Source: Deltaproteobacteria bacterium
GTDB taxonomy: Bacteria > Desulfobacterota > Desulfobacteria > Desulfobacterales > JAFDCJ01
Length of the DNA stretch: 5,090 nucleotides
Reading direction: 5' to 3'
Assembly: GCA_024277475.1 (NCBI GenBank)
Contig: JAJRVC010000649.1
Span: forward strand, 1-5,090
Shown here: piece after piece, positions 1 through 5,090 of the stretch
How positions within the stretch are numbered: position 1 is the first letter of the stretch
Layout of the letters: every line of letters starts with the position of its first letter
The notes under the pieces: generated by a model
The model's input: only the letters and a program-made list of their open reading frames with translations
Database searches by the model: none
Told to the model about the DNA's origin: nothing
Position numbers and translations under genes: made by a program

Positions 1-21
1 AGTATATTGGGATAGAAAAAT

Positions 22-1839
22 ATGAAAACCTGGCACGGGTATACCGGCAAAGTATTGGATGTGGACCTTACATCCGCAACCTTATCGGAAACCGAACTTG
101 ATCGCACAGTTGCAGAAAATTATATGGGGGGCAAAGGCTTCGGTGCGAGGATCCTTTATGACCAGTTACCGTCTCACTGTGATCCCCTCTCACCGGAAAA
201 CATCCTGGTCTTTGCCACCGGACCGTTAACGGGTACCCTGGCACCGTCCAGTGGACGCTTTGAAGTCTGTACCAAAAGCCCTGCAACCGGTTTGTGGCTG
301 GATGCAAATTGTGGTGGTTTTTTCGGGCCTGAACTGAAATTTGCCGGATATGATATGATCATCGTCAGAGGCAAAGCAGCTTCACCAGTGATCCTTGTCA
401 TTGAAGATAACAGATTCGAACTGAAACCGGCCGGTGATCTCTGGGGAGTAGATACCATCACCACCCACCGGCAAATCAAAGATACCCTGGGCAAAGAGTT
501 TAGAGTCGCCTGCATAGGAGAAGCGGGAGAAAAAGGCGTCCTCTTTGCCGGGATTATTTCCGAATACAGGGCATTAGGCAGGGGCGGCGCCGGTGCGGTA
601 ATGGGATCAAAAAATTTGAAGGCTATCGCCGTCAGAGGTACCCGGAGCATCGCTATACATGCGCCGGACCGTTTTATGACAACCTGTCGCGAGGCTTTCA
701 ACGAACTTGCCAACAACCCGGATACGGGTGGGGGGCGCCAAAAATACGGAACCAATCTAATTTTGTCTTTGATGGACGAGACTGGTATTCATCCGGTGCG
801 AAATTTTCAAAAAGGTAAATTCGCCGGCGCATCACAGCTAAATGAAGAAGCTATTGAAAAATTTTATGTCAGAAATAAAGCCTGTTTCGGTTGTCCCATT
901 TACTGCAGCAAAATTGCCGAAGTAAAGGAAGGAAAATATAAGGGCAGTTTCACGGAAGGACCGGAATATGAAAATGTCTGGGCCTTTGGTGCCAATTGTG
1001 AAAATGCGGATATCGGTGCCATCATCCAGGCCGAATATTTATGTGACTACTACGGACTTGACGGGATCACCACCGGCAATGTCATCGGTTTACTGATGGA
1101 GTGTGTTGAAAAAGGGATCTTGAGCGAAACCGACATGGGTTTCCCCATGAACTTCGGCAACGACGAATCCATTATCAAGGCCGTCCATCTTATCGGCCAA
1201 TGCAAGGGACCCGGGAAACTGTGGGGCCAGGGGGTAAAAAAAATAGGTGAGCAAATCAGGGAAACCCGGCATTTTGCCATGCATGTAAAGGGTCTTGAAT
1301 TGCCCGCTTATGATCCCCGTGGATCAACGGGCATGGCCCTGGCTTATGCCACCAGTGATCGAGGCGGCTGCCATTTGCGATCATGGCCCATCGGCGATGA
1401 GCTCCTGGCAACCGAGGACCGGATGGATCTTACTTCCATAGAATTTAAAGCCGAACTGGTAAAAACCCAGCAGGACCTTTTCTGCATGGTCAATTGTAGT
1501 GGGTTGTGTCTGTTCGCAACCTTTGCGGTGAGTCTGAAACAAATCACCCCCTTTCTCCACTCCGTCACCGGAATTGAGGCCTTTGGCTCCTCTGATGAAG
1601 TTATGAAAATAGGCGAACGAGTCAACAATCTGGTGAGACTTTTCAATATCAGGGAGGGTCTCACCAAAGATCTTGACACACTTCCAAAACGCTTTTTCAG
1701 TGAGCCGCTCGAAGAAGGACCCTGCCGGGATCGTGTGGTTGAATTGGATCAGCTGAAAGCGGAATACTACTTGGTCCGCAGATGGGATTCAGACGGCATT
1801 CCCACTGATGAGACGTTGCGAGAACTTAACATAGGTTGA
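22..1839 (+). CDS. aor: Aldehyde:ferredoxin oxidoreductase family protein (tungsten/molybdenum bis-pterin, [4Fe-4S])
   Basis: Members of this family oxidise aldehydes to carboxylic acids in the cytoplasm, using a tungsten (or molybdenum) bis-pterin cofactor and one [4Fe-4S] cluster, and pass electrons to ferredoxin. The N-terminal domain has the typical GGKGFGARILYDQLP stretch (residues 36-50) and a GRGGAGAVMGSKNLKA segment (187-201). The cluster ligands appear as CFGCPIYC (C288, C291, C295), with the fourth cysteine in GLC (C496). Pterin-binding motifs of the DxxGL(D/C) type are DYYGLD (342-347) and NCSGLC (491-496); the second has Asn where Asp is usual. DPRG (431-434) and a His at 451 in GGCHLRSW fit the active-site half. 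At 605 residues it matches the length of characterised AORs and is complete. No signal peptide or membrane segment is visible. Only a weak GGGA (9-12) precedes the ATG, and the upstream region lies outside the window, so operon membership is unknown. The substrate cannot be inferred. Family assignment is very secure; the metal is not determinable. Confidence 0.96.
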   Translation: MKTWHGYTGKVLDVDLTSATLSETELDRTVAENYMGGKGFGARILYDQLPSHCDPLSPENILVFATGPLTGTLAPSSGRFEVCTKSPATGLWLDANCGGFFGPELKFAGYDMIIVRGKAASPVILVIEDNRFELKPAGDLWGVDTITTHRQIKDTLGKEFRVACIGEAGEKGVLFAGIISEYRALGRGGAGAVMGSKNLKAIAVRGTRSIAIHAPDRFMTTCREAFNELANNPDTGGGRQKYGTNLILSLMDETGIHPVRNFQKGKFAGASQLNEEAIEKFYVRNKACFGCPIYCSKIAEVKEGKYKGSFTEGPEYENVWAFGANCENADIGAIIQAEYLCDYYGLDGITTGNVIGLLMECVEKGILSETDMGFPMNFGNDESIIKAVHLIGQCKGPGKLWGQGVKKIGEQIRETRHFAMHVKGLELPAYDPRGSTGMALAYATSDRGGCHLRSWPIGDELLATEDRMDLTSIEFKAELVKTQQDLFCMVNCSGLCLFATFAVSLKQITPFLHSVTGIEAFGSSDEVMKIGERVNNLVRLFNIREGLTKDLDTLPKRFFSEPLEEGPCRDRVVELDQLKAEYYLVRRWDSDGIPTDETLRELNIG

Positions 1840-1840
1840 G

Positions 1841-2065
1841 AGGTTCAGGGTTCACCGTTCCGGGTTGAAAAAAACTGTAAGTTGTCAGCGGTCTGTTGTG
1901 GTCAGGCATATTAATATAAATAAAAGAGTTAGCTGAATCCCAAAATTTTAAGCCAAATTGGCAATTATTGGGGAAAATGAGCATTCTTAACGAGGACTTC
2001 GGGTACTTATATTTAATGCCCTCTTTGTCCTGAACCCTTAACCCTGAACCCTTAGCCCTGAACCT
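1841..2065. repeat. 225-bp imperfect palindromic (MITE-like) intergenic element
   Basis: Almost the whole gap between the AOR and aldolase genes has dyad symmetry. The left arm 1841-1868 (starts AGGTTCAGGG) matches the reverse complement of 2038-2065 at 22 of 28 positions by hand alignment, and the outermost 10 bases match perfectly. An inner pair is also complementary: the core TTAATATAAATA (1911-1922) against the reverse complement of 2004-2015, 10 of 12. The centre is a hairpin at 1939-1972. The arm midpoint (1953) and hairpin midpoint (1957) nearly coincide, although the inner spacings differ between arms. No open reading frame of note lies inside. It could be a nonautonomous mobile element remnant, a BIME-like repeat, or a structured transcript. 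I did not find clear target-site duplications. Confidence 0.65.
1939..1972. repeat. Nested central hairpin of the palindromic element
   Basis: The sequence pairs as CCCAA (1939-1943) with TTGGG (1968-1972), AATT (1944-1947) with AATT (1963-1966), and GCCAA (1952-1956) with TTGGC (1958-1962) around a single central A at 1957. TTAA (1948-1951) is left as a bulge. In RNA the innermost pairs would open to form a loop. It is not followed by a T run on either strand, so it does not look like an intrinsic terminator. Confidence 0.5.
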
Positions 2066-2070
2066 GGAAC
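2029..2070. repeat. Three-copy 14-bp tandem repeat
   Basis: Three contiguous 14-bp units lie at 2029-2042 (CCTGAACCCTTAAC), 2043-2056 (CCTGAACCCTTAGC) and 2057-2070 (CCTGAACCTGGAAC). Units 1 and 2 differ at one base; unit 3 diverges in its second half. The array supplies the right arm of the palindromic element, and its reverse complement appears in degenerate form at 1841-1868. Similar CCTGAACC-type runs are, from memory, common between genes in Desulfobacterota genomes. Confidence 0.8.
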
Positions 2071-2087
2071 CACTCAGTTAGGTACAA

Positions 2088-2105
2088 ATATTGGAGGTCC
2101 AATAT
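2088..2105. promoter_or_regulatory. 18-bp perfect dyad over the ribosome binding site and start codon
   Basis: ATATTGGA (2088-2095), a GG centre (2096-2097) and TCCAATAT (2098-2105) form a perfect inverted repeat. It contains the Shine-Dalgarno GGAGGT (2093-2098) and the first two bases of the ATG at 2104. As DNA it could be an operator for a dimeric repressor. As RNA, opening the innermost A-T pair gives a 7-bp stem with an AGGT loop that would mask the start codon and part of the ribosome binding site. Chance is possible but unlikely for a perfect 8+8 dyad at this exact place. Confidence 0.45.
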
Positions 2106-3030
2106 GTTTAGACCCGAAGGCGTTTACGTGGCAATGCTTACCCCTTTTGATGAAGACGGATCGATTCATGAGGGAGTATTGAGGCGAATTGTAGATTTTC
2201 AAATTGCAGGCGGTGTGCACGGCTTGTTCCCCATAAGCTCGGTGGGAGAATTCATCCATATGAGCCGGGAAGAAAAATTCCGTATGATGGAAATTATCAT
2301 CGACCAGAACAACGGACGGGTAAAGATCACCCCGGGTGTCGGCTCCAGCAATCCGGCGGAATCTATTATTCTGGCTCAAAAGGCCAAGGATCTCGGCTGT
2401 GACGGGGTCGTTGTGGCGCCGCCCTATTTTTATCAAATGTCCCAGGAAAACATCGAACAGTATTTTGCAACCATCGCCGATGGTGTCGATATACCCAACA
2501 TCCTGTATAACATTCCCCTGTTCACCCAGCCATTGTCCTACGACGTGGTCAAACGGCTTTCCCGGCACAAAAACATCGTTGGGATGAAGGACAGCAGCGG
2601 CAGCATGGTCGATTTCATGCATTTTATGGATAAAATAAAAATTGCCGGAGAAGATATTCACCTTCTAACGGGAAGAGAAGAAACCCTGTTCCCCTGCCTC
2701 ATGGTCGGCGGAAAAGGGTGTATGACGGCGACCTCGGGAATTTTGCCCGAAATCATGGTCGACATCTATCAAGCCTGGCAAAAGGGCAAATATGAAGAGG
2801 CGCTGCAACTGCAGGCCTCTATTCTGCTCATTCTACGTACCATGTTTGCCCTGCCCTTTCCCCTGGGATTTAAATTGGCCATGGAGATGAGAGGATTCAA
2901 AATGGGGCCGCCGAAACAGCCCCTGTCGGATGCCGAGCGCTTCAAATATCGCAACATGAAAACCAGAATTGAAAAGGTTATGTTGGTCATCCTGGCAAAA
3001 CTCGAGAAAAATCAGAAAGCAAGCGCGTGA
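2104..3030 (+). CDS. DHDPS/N-acetylneuraminate lyase superfamily aldolase or lyase (Schiff-base class I), not a canonical DapA
   Basis: This is a (beta/alpha)8-barrel enzyme of the family that forms a Schiff base between a lysine and a 2-oxo acid, usually pyruvate; members catalyse aldol cleavage, condensation or dehydration in the cytoplasm. The Schiff-base lysine is K162 in GMKDSSG, and the family tyrosine is Y135 in YNIP. The start region GVYVAMLTPFDEDG (6-19) and LTGREETLFPCLMVGGKG (188-205) are typical. Compared with E. coli DHDPS, the GTTGE motif reads SSVGE (45-49), the tyrosine equivalent to Tyr107 appears to be F109, and the Arg138 position is F140 (YNIPLFT). Dihydrodipicolinate synthesis is therefore unlikely, and a catabolic aldolase or hydratase-aldolase is more plausible. 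At 308 residues it is slightly longer than the usual 290-300. The start is supported by GGAGGT at 2093-2098, 5 nt upstream. Substrate unknown. Confidence 0.93.
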   Translation: MFRPEGVYVAMLTPFDEDGSIHEGVLRRIVDFQIAGGVHGLFPISSVGEFIHMSREEKFRMMEIIIDQNNGRVKITPGVGSSNPAESIILAQKAKDLGCDGVVVAPPYFYQMSQENIEQYFATIADGVDIPNILYNIPLFTQPLSYDVVKRLSRHKNIVGMKDSSGSMVDFMHFMDKIKIAGEDIHLLTGREETLFPCLMVGGKGCMTATSGILPEIMVDIYQAWQKGKYEEALQLQASILLILRTMFALPFPLGFKLAMEMRGFKMGPPKQPLSDAERFKYRNMKTRIEKVMLVILAKLEKNQKASA

Positions 3031-3064
3031 CCCGGGTAAGCCGGAAATAAATTGAAGGTAATAG

Positions 3065-3092
3065 TTCACCGCAGACACAGAGAACGCAAAGG
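3065..3092. repeat. Degenerate dispersed-type intergenic repeat
   Basis: TTCACCGCAGACACAGAGAA followed by CGCAAAGG resembles a short repeat (TTCACCGCAGAGACGCAGAG-like) that I recall as scattered through many environmental and deltaproteobacterial genomes. Only one copy is visible here, so its repeat nature rests on recall rather than on this window. It lies between the stop codon of the aldolase gene and the terminator hairpin. Confidence 0.45.
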
Positions 3093-3101
3093 AAAGAAAG
3101 A

Positions 3102-3134
3102 GAGGCCGGCAGAGGACACCCCCGGCCTCATTTT
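3102..3134 (+). terminator. Rho-independent-like terminator between convergent genes
   Basis: GAGGCCGG (3102-3109) pairs perfectly with CCGGCCTC (3122-3129) around a 12-nt loop and is followed by ATTTT (3130-3134). It lies 72 bases after the aldolase stop. On the minus strand the same stem is followed by TCTTTCTTTCC, so it may also stop transcription of the convergent acyl-CoA synthetase gene, whose stop is about 70 bases away. The T run is short, which lowers certainty. Confidence 0.6.
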
Positions 3135-3199
3135 ACCCTAATGTTGCAGGGTTGAGGTTTCTTGCGCTGCCGCATAAGGGGTTAATGCAAACCGTCTTA

Positions 3200-4753
3200 T
3201 TATCCCTTGGCCGGCATGTCGGTCGCGCGGTTTTTAAGCCGAGCGCGCAGCTCGTATTTCAGCACTTTGCCGGAAACATTCATGGGCAAGGCCTCGACGA
3301 CTTCCAGTAGTCGAGGAATTTTGTAATCCGCAATGCGTGGATGCAAAAATTTGCGCAACTCATCGAGTCCCAGAGAATTACCCTTTTTAAGGGTTACTAC
3401 CGCCATCACGGTTTCGCCCCAATCCGGATGCGGCACCCCGATGATAACCGCAGAGGCTATGGCCGGATGCTCGTAGATGGCGTCTTCGACTTCCTTGCTG
3501 TAAACATTTTCGCCGCCGGTGATGATCATGTCTTTCTTACGGTCGACCAGGGTGATGTAGCCTTCATCGTCCATGATGCCTAGGTCCCCGGAATGAACCC
3601 ACCCGTCCTTGATGGCTTCCGCCGTGGCCCCGGGGTTTTTGTAATAGCCCTTCATGACCGTCTCGCCCTTGATGACCAGCTCCCCCACTTCCCCGGGCCG
3701 GGTAATGGCGTTGTCGTCTCCATCCACCAGCCGGGATTCCATATTGATGATATATTTGCCCCCGGCACCCGCCTTGCGGATCTGGTCTTCGGGTTGCAGG
3801 GCAATTCCTCCGGGGCCAGCCTCGGTGAAACCGCAGAGGCAAAAAAAGCGGTCAGTTTTGAATTTTTCGATCATTTGCCGCACGGATTCAGCGGCCATGG
3901 GAGCCGCACCATAGCCGTAGTAGCGCACCGAGGAAAGATCATATTTATCAAAATCAGGCATGCCCATCATGAACGTATACATTATCGGCGCGCCAAAAAA
4001 TTGGGTCACCTTTTCGGCTGCGATCAACTCCAAGATTGTTTTGGGAACGAATTCCCTGACCATTATCTGGGTGCATCCTAGGTAAGTACCGGGATTCATG
4101 TACAGGTTCAGCTCGGCTGAATGAAACAGGGGGGCAGCGTGCAACAGCCGGTCCGAGGGTCTCAACCCGATCAGTGCCGCCATGGTGGCCACCAGCGTGA
4201 GATGGTTGTGGTGAACAAAAAGTGCACCCTTTGGCCTTCCCGTGGTGCCGGAAGTGTATAGAATCTCGCTTTCATCGAATTCGTCCACCGTCACCCCGGG
4301 CTCATCTACATCCCCGTAGGCCAGGACGTCGGATAGGGGGTCAAAACCATCGAAGTGCCTGGCGCCGGCCGAAAAAAAGTTGCGAACCTCTTTCAGGCGT
4401 GGCTTCATCTCACGCACCACCGGTTCGAAGACATCGTCGAAAATGATGGCAGTCGCATCGCAGTTGTTGAAAATGTATTCGGCTTCAGGTGCTGCCAGGC
4501 GGAAGTTGACCGGCACAGCCACCGCACCGGCTTTAAGTATGCCGTAAAAAACAAGGGCGAACATGTCGCTGTTAAACATCCACATGGCCACCTTTTCGCC
4601 TTTTTTAAGACCGCCCTTTATCAGGGTATTGGCCACGGTATTGGCCTTTTCGTCGGCTTCCAGCCAACTGTAACGTTTGTCTTCGAAGACAAACGCCTCT
4701 TTTTGCGGAGTCATCCGTGCATTACGCGCAACCAGTCCTCCAAGATTCATCAT
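3200..4753 (-). CDS. AMP-forming acyl-CoA synthetase (acid:CoA ligase, ANL superfamily)
   Basis: Enzymes of this family adenylate a carboxylic acid with ATP and transfer the acyl group to CoA, releasing AMP and pyrophosphate. The core motifs are all present in order: the P-loop-like YTSGTTGRPKG (166-176), APLFH (207-211), GFTEAGPG (308-315), HSGD (387-390), the hinge region DRKKDMI (404-410) with GGENVYSKEVE (413-423), and the C-terminal SGKVLKYELR with catalytic lysine K496. The 517-residue length fits a single-module fatty- or aryl-acyl-CoA ligase. No signal peptide or transmembrane segment is evident. The substrate (fatty, aromatic or branched acid) cannot be assigned from motifs alone. 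It is convergent with the aldolase gene and apparently monocistronic within the window. The coding strand begins ATGATG; the second ATG (4750) sits 6 nt from GGAGG, against 3 nt for the first, so the protein may start at residue 2 and be 516 residues long. Confidence 0.95.
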   Translation of the reverse strand: MMNLGGLVARNARMTPQKEAFVFEDKRYSWLEADEKANTVANTLIKGGLKKGEKVAMWMFNSDMFALVFYGILKAGAVAVPVNFRLAAPEAEYIFNNCDATAIIFDDVFEPVVREMKPRLKEVRNFFSAGARHFDGFDPLSDVLAYGDVDEPGVTVDEFDESEILYTSGTTGRPKGALFVHHNHLTLVATMAALIGLRPSDRLLHAAPLFHSAELNLYMNPGTYLGCTQIMVREFVPKTILELIAAEKVTQFFGAPIMYTFMMGMPDFDKYDLSSVRYYGYGAAPMAAESVRQMIEKFKTDRFFCLCGFTEAGPGGIALQPEDQIRKAGAGGKYIINMESRLVDGDDNAITRPGEVGELVIKGETVMKGYYKNPGATAEAIKDGWVHSGDLGIMDDEGYITLVDRKKDMIITGGENVYSKEVEDAIYEHPAIASAVIIGVPHPDWGETVMAVVTLKKGNSLGLDELRKFLHPRIADYKIPRLLEVVEALPMNVSGKVLKYELRARLKNRATDMPAKG

Positions 4754-4756
4754 ACA

Positions 4757-4761
4757 CCTCC
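4757..4761 (-). promoter_or_regulatory. Ribosome binding site of the acyl-CoA synthetase gene
   Basis: On the minus strand a strong GGAGG is followed by TGT and then ATGATG. Spacing is 3 nt to the first ATG (4753) and 6 nt to the second (4750). The second spacing is closer to the bacterial optimum, so this site favours the downstream start. Confidence 0.8.
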
Positions 4762-4802
4762 ATTATTAATGGGTTCGTCGGAATTAAATGTATCGGAATT
4801 TC

Positions 4803-4831
4803 TACAATTTATTGAAACCACAGTAATTGTA
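4803..4831. promoter_or_regulatory. Spaced inverted repeat upstream of the acyl-CoA synthetase gene (possible operator)
   Basis: TACAATT (4803-4809) and AATTGTA (4825-4831) are perfect inverted half-sites with centres 22 bp apart, about two helical turns. They lie 50-78 bases upstream of the gene on its 5' side, where an operator or promoter is expected. The DNA is AT-rich, so chance is a real alternative. I found no convincing -35/-10 pair. Confidence 0.25.
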
Positions 4832-4857
4832 ACGACCATTTTCTTGTTGAGCCGTAA

Positions 4858-5065
4858 GGAATGATGGAATACTGGAATACAGGGTATGAAAAGCGGAAAA
4901 AGATCTATTCTGCAAAAAATGTAGTATCTACATTTCATGATGATGCCCATCAGATACCCATTTTTATGCTTTCACTCCGAAAACTACGCCAATATTACGA
5001 GAAAATCAATACAATTATATTCGTTTCGATTCCCTAAGCCCACCATTCCACTATTCCATCGCTCC
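4858..5065. repeat. 208-bp noncoding element bounded by 27-bp imperfect inverted repeats
   Basis: The left arm 4858-4884 contains GATGGAATACTGGAATA. The reverse complement of 5039-5065 contains GATGGAATAGTGGAAT, and the two arms agree at 21 of 27 positions by hand alignment. Each arm is itself made of short TGGAATA-type subrepeats. No convincing coding sequence lies between the arms, but the 19-bp dyad at 4917-4935 does. The organisation resembles the element at 1841-2065, although the two do not share sequence. The 4754-5090 stretch otherwise holds only the upstream region of the acyl-CoA synthetase gene. Confidence 0.55.
4917..4935. promoter_or_regulatory. 19-bp perfect dyad, AAATGTAG-TAT-CTACATTT
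   Basis: AAATGTAG (4917-4924) and CTACATTT (4928-4935) are perfect inverted copies around TAT. On the minus strand the second arm runs into a TTTTTT stretch, so a weak AT-rich terminator for a gene entering from the right edge is possible. As DNA it could be a repressor operator. It lies about 165 bases upstream of the acyl-CoA synthetase gene and inside the 208-bp element. Confidence 0.35.
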
Positions 5066-5090
5066 AATTGCGAAGCGAAGTTCAACCAAC

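Noticed and set aside
174..755. 193-codon minus-strand open frame antisense to the AOR gene
   Set aside because: It is a shadow of the AOR reading frame, with low-complexity Ser/Pro content and no family features.
841..900. AT-rich patch inside the AOR gene as a sign of transfer
   Set aside because: This 60-base sample is about 32% G+C, but another sample of the same gene (1321-1380) is about 62%, so it is local variation and not evidence of different origin.
1882..1920. Promoter-like TTGTCA and TATTAA/TATAAA before the aldolase gene
   Set aside because: The spacings (21 or more bases, or 13 for the alternative TTGTGG) do not fit a sigma-70 promoter, and the AT-rich box is part of the palindromic arm.
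2029..2070. CRISPR-like array
   Set aside because: The 14-bp units are contiguous with no spacers, and only three copies exist.
2074..2661. 195-codon minus-strand open frame antisense to the aldolase gene
   Set aside because: It lies opposite a clearly conserved coding sequence, has no recognisable motif, and its length is explained by codon bias of the real gene.
3593..4081. Plus-strand open frame of 162 codons opposite the acyl-CoA synthetase gene (also 4355-4864)
   Set aside because: Both overlap conserved adenylation-domain motifs on the other strand and show no own motifs or good ribosome binding site.
4775..4822. Minus-strand TTTCAA-17 nt-GATACA as a promoter for the acyl-CoA synthetase gene
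   Set aside because: Spacing is right, but each hexamer matches consensus at only about three of six positions, which AT-rich DNA gives by chance.
4750..4950. 66-codon minus-strand frame whose TGA overlaps the acyl-CoA synthetase ATG
   Set aside because: The ATGA overlap suggested translational coupling, but the frame runs through the inverted repeat and the 19-bp dyad, lacks a clear ribosome binding site and resembles no protein I know.

Overview
The window holds three complete protein-coding genes and three intergenic stretches, two of which are built from inverted repeats. The genes point to an anaerobic bacterium. One is a tungsten/ferredoxin-type aldehyde oxidoreductase. The intergenic DNA carries several kinds of short degenerate repeats (CCTGAACCCTTA-like, TGGAATACTGGAATA-like, and TTCACCGCAGA..CAGAGAACGCA-like) that I associate from memory with Desulfobacterota (Desulfobacterales/Syntrophobacterales-type) genomes. 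That placement is an inference; no rRNA or tRNA is present to test it.

Layout. Positions 22-1839 (+) encode a 605-residue aldehyde:ferredoxin oxidoreductase (AOR) family protein with the Fe-S cysteines in place. Positions 1840-2103 are a noncoding gap filled almost entirely by a 225-bp imperfect palindrome with 28-bp arms, ending in a three-copy 14-bp tandem repeat. An 18-bp perfect dyad then covers the ribosome binding site and start codon of the next gene. Positions 2104-3030 (+) encode a 308-residue DHDPS/N-acetylneuraminate lyase superfamily protein. It has the Schiff-base lysine, but several residues that define true dihydrodipicolinate synthase are altered. Positions 3031-3199 separate two convergent genes and hold a dispersed-type repeat and a GC-rich hairpin terminator. 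Positions 3200-4753 (-) encode a 517-residue AMP-forming acyl-CoA synthetase with all core motifs. Positions 4754-5090 are noncoding and contain the upstream region of that gene and a second, 208-bp inverted-repeat-bounded element.

How the genes may work together (inference): a DHDPS-fold aldolase can release an aldehyde and pyruvate (or another 2-oxo acid). An AOR oxidises aldehydes to carboxylates with reduction of ferredoxin, and an acyl-CoA synthetase activates carboxylates to CoA thioesters. The three activities could form a short catabolic route, but they are not one operon: the synthetase is on the opposite strand, and the first two genes are separated by the palindromic element. No substrate can be read from the sequence.

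The most unusual content is the paired noncoding elements and the dyad over the aldolase start. I see no CRISPR array, transposase gene, tRNA or rRNA.
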